Below are positions 18,879 to 26,576 of a stretch of 34,939 nucleotides of DNA, one piece after another. The stretch lies in contig SUUZ01000012.1 of the NCBI GenBank assembly GCA_015062235.1, positions 1 through 34,939 on the forward strand, written 5' to 3'. Numbering within the stretch: position 1 is the stretch's first letter; each line of letters begins with the position of its first letter. The position numbers were made by a program, and so were the translations under genes. Source of the stretch: Alphaproteobacteria bacterium (lineage in GTDB: Bacteria > Pseudomonadota > Alphaproteobacteria > RF32 > CAG-239). Below the pieces are notes generated by a model, which made no database searches, was not told where the DNA came from, and saw only the letters and a program-made list of their open reading frames with translations.

Positions 18879-19463
18879 ATGACAAATGATGTTTTTGTAG
18901 ATGATAAGAAAATTAAGGATATTTTGAATTTCATCAAATCGATGAAGCATGCCGAACAAATTCGTATGATGTTCCTTTGCAGTCTAAATGGCATGCGCTC
19001 AATTAATTTTGCTTATCTGCAAATCAAAGATATTTTTACCGACGATTTGAAAATCAAAGATGTCATTTGTCTTGATTACGATAAAAACAAGGGTAAGAAC
19101 AAATGCGAATATTATATGAATAGCCAGTTAAAGAGAGAGTTCTGCGAATATTTGAAATATTTGCAAAGAAAATGGGGCGATAGATTAACCCAAGAAACAT
19201 ATTTGTTTACGAGCCAAAAACTTAACAAGCCTTATAATAGAGTATCAATAAGTAGGCTTTTTAGCTCAATCTACCGCAAATTTAACATTAAAGGCGCAAG
19301 CCATTTGGGCAGACACCTGTTTGTATCAAAGCTGGTAAATTCAGGAGTTAATATTTGTTTGGTGCAAAAACTCGCCAATCACAGAAACATCTCAACCACT
19401 CAACATTATTTCAATTATAACCAACAAATGCTTGCTAATGCAGTGGAGAATGTGAGGGTTTAA
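18879..19463 (+). CDS. tyrosine recombinase, catalytic domain only
   Basis: A 194-residue tyrosine recombinase lacking the N-terminal arm and core-binding domains that normally precede the catalytic domain. All signature residues are present: Arg40 in NGMRSINFAYL, a lysine in the DKNKGKNK hairpin (about 69-75), His142 and Arg145 in SHLGRH, His168 in LANHRN, and the nucleophile Tyr177 in TTQHYF. Integrases are usually 300-400 residues, so this is either a minimal enzyme needing a partner for DNA recognition or an orphan that acts as a modulator. AGAGG precedes the ATG. Its last 31 bp are repeated 255 bp downstream. Confidence 0.8.
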   Translation: MTNDVFVDDKKIKDILNFIKSMKHAEQIRMMFLCSLNGMRSINFAYLQIKDIFTDDLKIKDVICLDYDKNKGKNKCEYYMNSQLKREFCEYLKYLQRKWGDRLTQETYLFTSQKLNKPYNRVSISRLFSSIYRKFNIKGASHLGRHLFVSKLVNSGVNICLVQKLANHRNISTTQHYFNYNQQMLANAVENVRV

Positions 19464-19718
19464 GAGAAAGGAAATAAAATGATTAAAAATTTTATAGTTT
19501 ATACAACTGATGGAACAACTTATGATAACTCAGGCAATGAAGTTGAAAATTGTCAAATCCTAGATTTTATAAAAGCAGAAGATATCAAAGAAGCAAGTCA
19601 AATTGCCAATAAAAGTCAATATGGTGATTTTTCCGATATCAAAATTGTAGAATACATAGAGTGATTTACCAACACATAGATATAATATGCTAATGCAGTG
19701 GAGAATGTGAGGGTTTAA
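19433..19718 (+). repeat. 31-bp direct repeat flanking a small ORF
   Basis: 19433-19463 (the final codons and stop of the tyrosine recombinase) recurs identically at 19688-19718. The second copy ends in TAA immediately continued as TAATG, giving the start codon of the next gene. Between the copies lies a 61-codon ORF. This looks like an insertion or duplication that separated two genes once joined by a TAATG overlap. Confidence 0.85.
19479..19664 (+). CDS. small hypothetical protein
   Basis: A 61-residue protein with a good AAAGGA site 7-8 nt before the ATG. Sequence pattern: IKNFIVYTTDGTTYDN then QILDFIKAEDIKEASQIAN and FSDIKIVEYIE, which suggests a small alpha/beta fold. I recognise no family. 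It lies wholly between the two copies of the 31-bp repeat and may have arrived with that rearrangement. Confidence 0.6.
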   Translation: MIKNFIVYTTDGTTYDNSGNEVENCQILDFIKAEDIKEASQIANKSQYGDFSDIKIVEYIE

Positions 19719-20086
19719 TGCGGATATTAGATAAACAATGGTTTTTGAGCCATTGTGAGTGGATTTATAATAATCGGCACAAGTTACAAAATAGGACTTG
19801 TGCCGAATTTGTCATTTCAGGTTTGACAATCAATGCCTTTGCTTGTCCTTATGGCAATTACAAAATTGATAAAATCACACTCGGCAATTTAATTAACCTT
19901 TGGAACAGTGGCTTTACTTATAAAGATTTACCTTTGCTTCATTATCATCAAGCTTATGGCGATAACTCAATTAACATTTCTTACATTGATAACGGAAAAC
20001 TAATCAATCATCGATTTGAAGATAATGATAGAGAAAAATATATTCCGAATGATGAAGTGAAACAGATTTTGAGGAATTTATTATAA
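19718..20086 (+). CDS. hypothetical protein
   Basis: A 122-residue protein that I do not recognise. It has a cysteine- and histidine-containing core (FLSHCEWIY, RTCAEFVISG, NAFACPYGNY) and a polar C-terminus. No signal peptide or membrane segment is seen. The ATG comes from the TAATG formed at the end of the second 31-bp repeat, so its present ribosome access depends on that duplicated sequence (GAGAATGTGAGGG, with GAGGG about 3-4 nt from the ATG). It is the last gene of the rightward run and is followed by an inverted-repeat terminator. Confidence 0.6.
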   Translation: MRILDKQWFLSHCEWIYNNRHKLQNRTCAEFVISGLTINAFACPYGNYKIDKITLGNLINLWNSGFTYKDLPLLHYHQAYGDNSINISYIDNGKLINHRFEDNDREKYIPNDEVKQILRNLL

Positions 20087-20094
20087 ATGTTAAA

Positions 20095-20127
20095 CTTCAT
20101 GATAAAATCTAACAAAGTTTAACATTT
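20095..20127 (+). terminator. AT-rich inverted repeat, probable terminator
   Basis: AAATGTTAAACT and AGTTTAACATTT form a 12-bp stem with a 9-nt loop, then TTATGG; eight bases after the preceding stop codon. Confidence 0.6.
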
Positions 20128-20187
20128 TATGGTTGAACCCTAACACCACTAAAATGAAACCATAGGAAAATAGCCAATTACAGAGAA

Positions 20188-20217
20188 AATGTTAAAGAAG
20201 ATAGATTCTTTAACATT
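20188..20217 (-). terminator. 12-bp stem-loop between convergent genes
   Basis: AATGTTAAAGAA and TTCTTTAACATT pair around GATAGA, just beyond the stop of the minus-strand gene at 20224. On the minus strand the stem is followed by TTCTCTGTAA, so only a weak U-tract exists. Confidence 0.55.
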
Positions 20218-20223
20218 GTTAGT

Positions 20224-20871
20224 CTAAATGTTTCCTACATCTAAATATTCATCAAAAGATGCAAAAAATTCTTCATTTGAAAAATTTTCAATAAGGCGAT
20301 TGGTTATTTCCGTATACTGTTTGTAATCTACTTGTAGTATTTCAAATAATTCTTTTTCAAGTATTTCATTGTTATTGATAGCTCTTTCTTTTAGTACAAG
20401 AATTTTTCGTTTTTTTTCATTATTTTCTTCATTGCTCAAATTTACAATAAAATTAGACTTAAATAAAAGTTCTTTATTAATAGCCAATAAATTAGAGATA
20501 TCATTAACAGTCGCATGTAAATAATCATGTTGTTTATTTGAAAACAGATATTTGGAATTTTTAATAGCTTTTATGTAATTTGAAATATATGAATCCTGCG
20601 ATTTCATTATATCAGAAATAGTATAGGCTCCAGAACCTGTATTATAAAAGTTTATACGGTTTACAATTTCTTTTGGTACTAAAAAAGAAGAACGTACATT
20701 ATTTATATCGTTTAAGCATTGAATCCTCTGCTCTAAAAGAGATATTTTTAATGCTTTATTCTGAATATCTGTTTGAGTTTTTTGTATTTGTGTTTGTCTG
20801 AAACCAATAATCACTAACCCAAACGTTGCAACAGTAGTTAATACAATTCCAACAATATTCCAGTCAATCAT
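20224..20871 (-). CDS. membrane-anchored coiled-coil protein
   Basis: A 215-residue protein with one N-terminal membrane segment (about 4-23, NIVGIVLTTVATFGLVIIGF) followed by a Gln/Thr-rich helix and a long, mainly helical cytoplasmic body (about 25-215) with heptad-like stretches. It resembles the broad class of single-pass proteins found in defence islands and mobile elements, but I cannot name a family. It has its own minus-strand promoter and AGAGG 10 nt before the start. The gene stands alone between the accessory operon and the pentapeptide-HTH gene. Confidence 0.65.
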   Translation of the reverse strand: MIDWNIVGIVLTTVATFGLVIIGFRQTQIQKTQTDIQNKALKISLLEQRIQCLNDINNVRSSFLVPKEIVNRINFYNTGSGAYTISDIMKSQDSYISNYIKAIKNSKYLFSNKQHDYLHATVNDISNLLAINKELLFKSNFIVNLSNEENNEKKRKILVLKERAINNNEILEKELFEILQVDYKQYTEITNRLIENFSNEEFFASFDEYLDVGNI

Positions 20872-20908
20872 TTATATACAACCTCTAATAAAATAAAAAC
20901 TTTTGTAT

Positions 20909-20938
20909 ATAATATTAGGTCTATATTTAAATTTTCAA
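20909..20938 (-). promoter_or_regulatory. minus-strand promoter of membrane-coiled-coil gene
   Basis: Read on the minus strand: TTGAAA (20938-20933), 18-bp spacer, TATTAT (20914-20909), 38 bp from the start codon. Confidence 0.5.
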
Positions 20939-20965
20939 TATGAGGTTGGTTAATTTATAATTTAA

Positions 20966-22090
20966 TCAAGCTGTTTCAATCTCTTTTGCTAGTTTGTTGA
21001 CTAAAGCCATGTCGTTGCTTTTGTAAGCTTTGAGGAGTGGGACGTAGTAGCGGGTGTTTTTGCCTTCGCCACGGTAGGGGATGCGTTGAATTCCGTCAGC
21101 TTTGTCTTCTTTGCGCATTGCCAGCAAGGTTGTGTAAGAAATCCCCAGTATTTCAGCGGCTTGTTTAATGCTTACCCAGTCTGACTTCATTGCAATATCA
21201 AGTCTGTCTTTATCAATTTTCTTCTCAATCGCTTCTGCCCCAATGTTTTGCTCATAAAATTTGGCTTCTTTGGTGTAGTTGTTTTTGTTCAATGCGGTTA
21301 CAAAGCTTTTGAAACCGTCTTTAGCGGATTTGTTTACAAATGGCGCAAAACTTAAGTTTTTCCATAAAACTTGTTCGCCGATAGCGGTGTTCTTAAAGTT
21401 TACATCGCCGAAAAATGTCAGGTAGTCAAAAATGCTACGCTCGGGAATTGTTGCGCCTTCAAAACTTACCAAACCTTTGAAAATGCTGTTTCTGATATCA
21501 ATATGGTACAGGCTTTTATCGTTGTTGCGGTTAAATCTTGCCATACTGAATTTGCTGTTTTCGTTAAAAAGGCAACGCTCAAGCTCTACTGGAACGCAAT
21601 CTGCAATGTTTTCAAAGCTCAAAAGCGAGTTAAATAAGCAGTTATGAAATTCTATCGGAGCATCGGGAAGCTCGCCACCTTTGGTGTTTACATAAAAAGG
21701 CTCATTAAACTCGCAATCATAATAGCCTGCACCAGCAGAAAGTAAATCAATTCCGCAACTTGCGTTAAAACGGCAATTTATGAAATAAACCGCATCAATA
21801 TCAGGCGAATTTGTGGCATCCATCATAAGGCTAACGCTGTCAATATCGTTGAAATCAAAGCCTTTGAAACAAATGCCGACAAGGTTTCCTTCTAAAAATA
21901 CTCGCACATTTTTTAGCGGACGTTTGATTTCAATCTTTTTTGCATCAGGGAACAGATTGTTTATCGCAGGGAAAATATCCTCTGAATAACTGTAATCATA
22001 AGGAATATATTCTCGCGGGTCATCATTGAGATATTGCAAAATGTCTTTCTTTGATTGGAACAAACCTTGCCTTTGATTGAAATGCGCCAT
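20966..22090 (-). CDS. pentapeptide-repeat-like protein fused to C-terminal HTH
   Basis: A 374-residue protein. Residues 90-235 carry spaced pentapeptide-like turns with a Phe or Leu centre: AVYFINCRFN, YYDCEFNEPF, IEFHNCLFN, VELERCLFNENSKF, IDIRNSIFKGLVSFEGA, FFGDVNFKNTAI. These build a beta-helix, which in some proteins mimics DNA. After a helical linker (about 255-305), residues 306-360 form an excisionase/MerR-like HTH (SDWVSIKQAAEILGISYTT). The fusion is unusual, because pentapeptide proteins rarely carry a DNA-binding domain. AGAGGTAAG lies before the ATG. A regulator that senses a ligand or partner through the beta-helix is a guess. Confidence 0.75.
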   Translation of the reverse strand: MAHFNQRQGLFQSKKDILQYLNDDPREYIPYDYSYSEDIFPAINNLFPDAKKIEIKRPLKNVRVFLEGNLVGICFKGFDFNDIDSVSLMMDATNSPDIDAVYFINCRFNASCGIDLLSAGAGYYDCEFNEPFYVNTKGGELPDAPIEFHNCLFNSLLSFENIADCVPVELERCLFNENSKFSMARFNRNNDKSLYHIDIRNSIFKGLVSFEGATIPERSIFDYLTFFGDVNFKNTAIGEQVLWKNLSFAPFVNKSAKDGFKSFVTALNKNNYTKEAKFYEQNIGAEAIEKKIDKDRLDIAMKSDWVSIKQAAEILGISYTTLLAMRKEDKADGIQRIPYRGEGKNTRYYVPLLKAYKSNDMALVNKLAKEIETA

Positions 22091-22173
22091 AACTTACCTC
22101 TAAAAACATATATTATAATATGAGCATAAATCATAAGAAGTTTAATTTTATTTAAGATGTATCAAGGTGTTTT

Positions 22174-22199
22174 ATCTATATTGATAATGTAATATAGAT
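22174..22199. promoter_or_regulatory. 9-bp inverted repeat in divergent region
   Basis: ATCTATATT (22174-22182) and AATATAGAT (22191-22199) with an 8-bp spacer. It lies between the minus-strand pentapeptide-HTH gene and the plus-strand gene at 22323, and is a possible operator. The rest of 22091-22322 is AT-rich with no gene. Confidence 0.45.
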
Positions 22200-22322
22200 T
22201 GTTTTTAATTGATATTTTTTTAATTTTTTATTTAAAAACTATCTTTTATATTGTTATCAGTATGTAAACATCATATTAAGACTTGTACTTTAGCACACCT
22301 TCTTATGTTTTATGGTGAAAAT

Positions 22323-23129
22323 ATGCGTAATGATTTTATTCAAACATATATAGAAAATAACCATTTGAAGTATTTTATAGATACAAATACTGGCAAAAGT
22401 TTTTTAAATAAGATTAATTGTGTTGAAATAAAAAAAACTGAAATTCCTGATTATATATTAAAGGGTATAGAAGAGGTGCAACATGGATTAGAAATAACTG
22501 TATTATTTACAGAACATCCTGTATGTAGATTTTTTTCATCAATGGACAATATTGTAAAAAAAGTTTTTAAGAAATTGCATAATGACCCTGAAATTGAAAG
22601 TAAGTTTTTTATAAATCTTATTTGTAATGAAAACAATATTGATGTAACAAAAATAAAATTGAAAGAAGACGAAATTGCTCAACAAATTTACTTATTAATA
22701 AAGAAGCAACCATACACCCCAGAAATACGAACAAGTTATGAATTTAATGGACTGGTGATTACAGGAAATAATAATATAATTGAATTTACAACAAACAACA
22801 ATGTTTCAATGAAGCTAATATACTCAACTAATGATCGTAATTTTGGAGGAACTCCAGTTGTTAATTTTCCTTTATGTACAACTATATCTTTAATTCAAAA
22901 TTGCATAAATAAAAAGGATTTAAAATATAATAATTATAAAAAGAAGTGTAATGGAACTTGTAATTTATTACTTGTAGCAGATCCATTTATTGCAAAAGGA
23001 TTACTTATAGAAACAAATGAAAATGTATATGAACATGTTTTTGTTTCTAAATTTGATAATGTTTTTCTTTTAGAGCTAGGTGGCAAAGAACATATAAAAT
23101 CTTCAAAATTGTTGATAAGTTCTGTATAA
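22323..23129 (+). CDS. hypothetical protein
   Basis: A 268-residue soluble-looking protein that I do not recognise. It is lysine/asparagine-rich, with an N-terminal helical part, TNNNVSMKLIYST and GGTPVVNFPLCTTISLI in the middle, and paired cysteines (KKCNGTCNLLL) at about 226-236. No transmembrane segment or known catalytic motif is evident. ATG 22323 is preferred because GGTGA lies about 5 nt before it; the longer TTG-started frame (22251) has no ribosome site. It is a single-gene unit ending in a palindromic terminator. Confidence 0.6.
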   Translation: MRNDFIQTYIENNHLKYFIDTNTGKSFLNKINCVEIKKTEIPDYILKGIEEVQHGLEITVLFTEHPVCRFFSSMDNIVKKVFKKLHNDPEIESKFFINLICNENNIDVTKIKLKEDEIAQQIYLLIKKQPYTPEIRTSYEFNGLVITGNNNIIEFTTNNNVSMKLIYSTNDRNFGGTPVVNFPLCTTISLIQNCINKKDLKYNNYKKKCNGTCNLLLVADPFIAKGLLIETNENVYEHVFVSKFDNVFLLELGGKEHIKSSKLLISSV

Positions 23130-23141
23130 TAAAAACGCTCT

Positions 23142-23170
23142 TAAAGAATCGATTCTTTAGGGGATTTTTT
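23142..23170 (+). terminator. palindromic terminator-like element
   Basis: TAAAGAATCGATTCTTTA (23142-23159) is a perfect 18-bp palindrome, then GGGGA and a run of T. It is 12 bp after the stop of the preceding gene. Confidence 0.6.
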
Positions 23171-23229
23171 TAATTTTGATCATAAATTTACGGAATCTTA
23201 CAAAGTCATTAAAAACTTTTTACCTCGCT

Positions 23230-23262
23230 ATATCTATTTAAATCTATCAATATCTATTTAAA
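23230..23262 (+). repeat. 13-bp direct repeats upstream of small-ORF promoter
   Basis: ATATCTATTTAAA occurs at 23230-23242 and 23250-23262, 20 bp apart, about 35 bp upstream of the -35 box, so possibly an activator or repressor site. Confidence 0.55.
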
Positions 23263-23297
23263 AGTCGGTTTTGAAAAAATCGTTGAAAAATAAGGCG

Positions 23298-23327
23298 TTG
23301 ACTTCCGATTTTGTTTTCTTTCATACT
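23298..23327 (+). promoter_or_regulatory. promoter for the 23383 operon
   Basis: TTGACT (23298-23303), 18-bp spacer, CATACT (23322-23327), 55 bp before the small ORF. Confidence 0.55.
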
Positions 23328-23382
23328 AACGGTGTCAGGTAGCAATACCATTTTATTAAACCAAAACTGAAAGGAAACAAAA

Positions 23383-23490
23383 ATGACTGTTTTAAGTTAC
23401 ATCATAACATCTTTGAAGAGGAAGTATCGCCTCAACAGAGATGCAAAACGTTTAGAAAACCTCGTTAATATGGCTCGTTTTGCTTATTAG
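23383..23490 (+). CDS. 35-residue small protein
   Basis: The frame starts at ATG 23383 after AAAGGA and encodes 35 residues: an initial hydrophobic stretch (MTVLSYIITSL), then a basic region (KRKYRLNRDAKRLENL) and a tail ending FAY. The next gene's ribosome site starts at its stop codon, so it could equally serve as a leader peptide that couples translation. No family is known to me. Confidence 0.5.
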   Translation: MTVLSYIITSLKRKYRLNRDAKRLENLVNMARFAY

Positions 23491-23500
23491 GAGAAAACAA

Positions 23501-23941
23501 ATGCACTATCAACTAGTTGCCAAAGTTTCAGATTTTACCACAGCAGAGCTACAGCACAAAATGCAAGGCTTTTTGGTGGTAAATGATGATGAAACGGTTA
23601 ATCAATACGGGTGTTGGAAAATTGCAAGGTATTCTGATTTTAATGAATTTGTTGAAGATGAAGAATTGGAAGATGAAGAATATCAAACATTTGCTGGACG
23701 AGATGGGATTTTACGTCAATATGGCTATGCTTATGGAGCTGACGGCAAAATCTATGAAAAAGTTTCAGCTCATTTTGATAGCTTTTATTTCAAAGGCATA
23801 GAGAGATATAAAAATGTTATAAAATCTCCGCAAGGTGTCTATGCTTTTATTTCATCCGATGGAAATTTTTATTACTTAACAGATACACGATGTCCGTTTG
23901 AACCTAATGATGTGGTTTATGTTATGGACTGTCACAGCTAA
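23501..23941 (+). CDS. hypothetical protein
   Basis: A 146-residue acidic protein, not recognised. It contains a Glu/Asp run (FVEDEELEDEEYQ) at about 51-63, aromatic-rich strands (RQYGYAYGADGKIY, SFYFKGIERY) and a C-terminal half with VYAFISSDGNFYYL. I see no signal or membrane segment. ATG 23501 is used because AGGAG at 23489-23493 fits; the earlier TTG at 23480 overlaps the small ORF. It is the second gene of a short operon. Confidence 0.62.
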   Translation: MHYQLVAKVSDFTTAELQHKMQGFLVVNDDETVNQYGCWKIARYSDFNEFVEDEELEDEEYQTFAGRDGILRQYGYAYGADGKIYEKVSAHFDSFYFKGIERYKNVIKSPQGVYAFISSDGNFYYLTDTRCPFEPNDVVYVMDCHS

Positions 23942-24053
23942 CTAAACTCTAACAAAACCAATAGTTTTAACCCAAATGGCGTGAAGGGATGCCCAAATGC
24001 CATACAGAATTATTATGCTCTTTTTTTTAACTTTTAAGTGAAAGGAAAATACA

Positions 24054-24569
24054 ATGAAACAATTTTTAATGAAATATAACGCAAATAAACTTGAAACTTC
24101 AAAAGATGAAGGATTGCTTACACTTGAAAAAGCTCGTGAGCGTATTTTAAAGCTTTTGACCGAGAATATGAAAAACTTTAAGGAGAATAGCTGGGATATC
24201 TCAAACCGTATGAATAAATTGATGACGGATACCGAGAAAAATTCCATTTTTACGCTTCGTCTCGGTGGTAAACGTATTGTTCGCTATTCTTTGGATTTGT
24301 TGAATACAGAACAGAAACTTCAATTTTTGGCAGATTTTTATACTAGCGTTGCTGAAAGAGAGTTTGATGAAGACATTACAGACTTCTTGGCAAAAGAGAT
24401 TGATAATGCCAATGCTCGCAAAAAAGAAGCCAATGAACGCCGTCGTAATAAAAAGAAAGCCGAACGAGAGAAAAAAGCTGAAGAAGCAAAAATAAGAACT
24501 CTTGCAGCGACAGAACCCATACTGTCAGCAATGGGACTTCCAACAAGTGTTTTAACTCAACAAGGATAA
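24054..24569 (+). CDS. charged coiled-coil hypothetical protein
   Basis: A 171-residue helical protein. The N-terminal half includes LLTLEKARERILKLLTENM and RLGGKRIVRYSLDLL; the second half has a very charged helix rich in Lys, Arg and Glu (about 120-150) and ends with a Pro-containing tail. A coiled-coil or nucleic-acid-binding role is possible. AAAGGA precedes the ATG. It is followed by a strong stem-loop and then the recombinase gene pair. No family is recognised. Confidence 0.62.
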   Translation: MKQFLMKYNANKLETSKDEGLLTLEKARERILKLLTENMKNFKENSWDISNRMNKLMTDTEKNSIFTLRLGGKRIVRYSLDLLNTEQKLQFLADFYTSVAEREFDEDITDFLAKEIDNANARKKEANERRRNKKKAEREKKAEEAKIRTLAATEPILSAMGLPTSVLTQQG

Positions 24570-24576
24570 ATTTATG

Positions 24577-24613
24577 TTTATGCAGGGGCTAACATAATAA
24601 GCCCCTGCATAAA
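24577..24613. terminator. strong 14-bp stem-loop between genes
   Basis: TTTATGCAGGGGCT and AGCCCCTGCATAAA pair perfectly around a 9-nt loop, 8 bp after the preceding stop. No U-run follows, so it may be a pausing or processing hairpin rather than a classical terminator. Confidence 0.6.
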
Positions 24614-24665
24614 AACCAGGACAAAACAATGCCTTGGCTTGAGGATTGTATGGAGGTATTATAAA

Positions 24666-24875
24666 ATGACAGCCAAATTAAAAGAAGCATTACGTAACAT
24701 ATCATCAGAGCCTTTATCGGATGCACAATTAGAACAAGGAGCAAGGCATTTAATAGGTTTTGCAAAATGTTTATTAATGCTACAACAGGAGATTTTAGAA
24801 AATGAAGGCAATAATACTAACTCGTGTTTCAACGAAGATGCAGGAAGAAGGCTTGAGCCTGATTGCTCAAAATAA
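24666..24875 (+). CDS. small protein overlapping the recombinase start
   Basis: A 69-residue protein with GGAGG 9 nt before ATG 24666. Its N-terminal 50 residues are helical (KLKEALRNIS, DAQLEQGARHLIGFAKCLLMLQQ); the rest lies in a different frame over the first 74 nt of the recombinase gene. Short reading frames placed just before serine recombinases are common in integrative elements and may couple translation or act as cofactor. No function is known. Confidence 0.6.
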   Translation: MTAKLKEALRNISSEPLSDAQLEQGARHLIGFAKCLLMLQQEILENEGNNTNSCFNEDAGRRLEPDCSK

Positions 24876-26463
24876 CCGCCTTCAAGATTATGCTGACCGA
24901 AAAGAACTGGAAGTTATCAAAACCTTTGAGATTATTGAAAGTTCAACGCACGGTGAACGTAAGCAATTTATGGAAATGATAAGCTTTTGTAAGAAGCAAA
25001 AGGGAACCATAGCTATTATTGCTGATACTGTTGACCGTGTACAAAGAAGTTTCAAGGAAAGTGTTCTTCTTGATGAATTAATGCGAAAAGACAAGATTGA
25101 GCTTCATTTTTACCGTGAGGGAATGGTCTTAAACAGCAAATCTACATCTGTTGATATTATGAGATGGGATTTTTCGGTAATGGGGGCGAAAGCTTACGTT
25201 TTGCAACTCTCTGAGAACGTTCGCCGCTCTAATGAACAAAAGAACAAAAATGGTGAAATTACAGGCATGGCTCCTCTGGGATATGAAAACTATGTAGATG
25301 AAAGAGGAAAGAAGTTTGTCAGACCAAAAGAACCTGATGCAACAATAATAAAAAAAATGTTTGAAATGTATTCTCTCGGTAACACAAGCGTTGCTGAACT
25401 GGTGCATTATGCCAATATAATGGGCTTAAAAAGCCGCAAAGGTACTCCTATTTCAGTAAACAGCATATATTATATGATGGATAATACATTTTATTATGGT
25501 GAAATGAAAACAATTAGAGGTTTAATGCCCCATGTTTACAAGCCTTTGATTAGTAAAGAGCTTTGGGATTTATGTCAGCATCAAAAAGCTTTGAGAGCTG
25601 GGGATGTAGGTAAATATTCGCTGAAGCCAGTGGTTTTTAAAGGAATGGTACGTTGCGGCATAACAGGAAGGACATGTCCTTGTGAATTTAAAAAAGGAAA
25701 ATTTTCTTATATAGTATGCTGGATGAACAATAAAACAAGGAGTTACATAAGAGAAGAATATATTATTAAACAAATTAGTTCCATTCTAAACCGAATAAGA
25801 CTTCCCAACAATGTGATAATCGAACTGCAAAAAGAATTAAAATCATCAAAAGCATCGGAGAAAAAGTTTTATGCTCAAGAAATCAAAAAACTCCGTGCGG
25901 AACAGGATAAACTCAAAGAAAAGCTCAATAATCTGTTTGATTTAAGACTTGATGGGGAACTGGATAGAGAATCATTTGATACAAAACGTAATGAAATACA
26001 AGTTAAGATGAATCGTTTGAAAAATAAGGTATCAGCACATGAAAAAGCAGATAAAAACTTTGATGAAACTATTTTAGGGTTATTAGATATTGCCACACAA
26101 GCTGGGTATGTATTTGAGAAATCCAACAATCTTGAACTAAAGAGATTATTGCTGAAATTTGTATTTGAAAGCCTTACTTTAACTGAAGGTGAATTAACAT
26201 ATAAATTAAGATTTCCGTTCAATGAGTTTATTAATAGTAAGATTTTGGTGACACAAGCAACCAAATCATACGAACCGATGCAATCCCTTGCAGAACAAAG
26301 GTTACAAGGAAATGATAACGAAAATCTACAAATTGGGGATATAAAATCGTACGAACTCGCTGAAAGCCTTAAAAACAAAAGGCTAGCAAAGAATTTTGCC
26401 AGCCTTCTCCAAATTGGTGATCCCAACGGGATTCGAACCCATATTACCACCGTGAAAGGGTGA
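24802..26463 (+). CDS. large serine recombinase, frame running into tRNA-Glu
   Basis: A 553-residue large serine integrase. The resolvase domain covers about 1-150 with TRVST (Ser10 nucleophile, Arg8), and DTVDRVQRS at 75-83 with Arg79 and Arg82. A recombinase domain follows (about 165-260, APLGYENYV, NSIYYMMDN), then a partial zinc ribbon (CGITGRTCPCEFKKGKF, about 288-304) and a coiled coil (about 350-425). It likely catalyses insertion and excision of the mobile region to its left. The last 17 codons overlap the tRNA-Glu gene and end GDPNGIRTHITTVKG, a translation of tRNA sequence. The natural stop in the excised circle would differ. Confidence 0.88.
   Translation: MKAIILTRVSTKMQEEGLSLIAQNNRLQDYADRKELEVIKTFEIIESSTHGERKQFMEMISFCKKQKGTIAIIADTVDRVQRSFKESVLLDELMRKDKIELHFYREGMVLNSKSTSVDIMRWDFSVMGAKAYVLQLSENVRRSNEQKNKNGEITGMAPLGYENYVDERGKKFVRPKEPDATIIKKMFEMYSLGNTSVAELVHYANIMGLKSRKGTPISVNSIYYMMDNTFYYGEMKTIRGLMPHVYKPLISKELWDLCQHQKALRAGDVGKYSLKPVVFKGMVRCGITGRTCPCEFKKGKFSYIVCWMNNKTRSYIREEYIIKQISSILNRIRLPNNVIIELQKELKSSKASEKKFYAQEIKKLRAEQDKLKEKLNNLFDLRLDGELDRESFDTKRNEIQVKMNRLKNKVSAHEKADKNFDETILGLLDIATQAGYVFEKSNNLELKRLLLKFVFESLTLTEGELTYKLRFPFNEFINSKILVTQATKSYEPMQSLAEQRLQGNDNENLQIGDIKSYELAESLKNKRLAKNFASLLQIGDPNGIRTHITTVKG
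26263..26421 (+). repeat. tandem 81-bp degenerate repeat at recombinase 3' end
   Basis: Units at 26263-26340 and 26344-26421 are 81 bp apart and align without gaps over 78 bp; I count about 47 matches. They encode KSYEPMQSLAEQR and KSYELAESLKNKR, both ending LQIGD, with 14 of 26 residues identical. Unit 2 reaches into the 3' end of tRNA-Glu, and unit 1 ends with a similar CAAATTGGGGAT. This may record a duplicated or earlier attachment region. Confidence 0.75.
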
Positions 26464-26489
26464 TGTCCTAACCATTAGACGATGGGACC
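26415..26489 (-). tRNA. tRNA-Glu (anticodon TTC)
   Basis: Read on the minus strand, the cloverleaf is complete. The acceptor stem GGTCCCA pairs with TGGGATC, the discriminator is A, and CCA is encoded at 26417-26415. The anticodon loop CTTTCAC gives TTC (26456-26454), and the T arm is GGGTTCGAATCCC. It has its own promoter. Its 3' end abuts the mobile-looking region, and 49 nt overlap the recombinase frame, as expected when a recombinase targets a tRNA 3' end. Confidence 0.95.
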
Positions 26490-26506
26490 ATCATAATGAC
26501 AAAAGG

Positions 26507-26535
26507 TTTATATATGTATTTTTTTTATAGGTCAA
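26507..26535 (-). promoter_or_regulatory. tRNA-Glu promoter
   Basis: On the minus strand: TTGACC (26535-26530), 17-bp spacer, TATAAA (26512-26507), 18 bp before the tRNA 5' end. Confidence 0.78.
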
Positions 26536-26576
26536 GTATTTTTTTTATAAAAATGAATTTTTTTCATTTTTTTATT

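Noticed and set aside
25875..26450. Minus-strand 191-residue ORF opposite the recombinase
   Set aside because: It is antisense to a clearly conserved recombinase and passes through tRNA-Glu.
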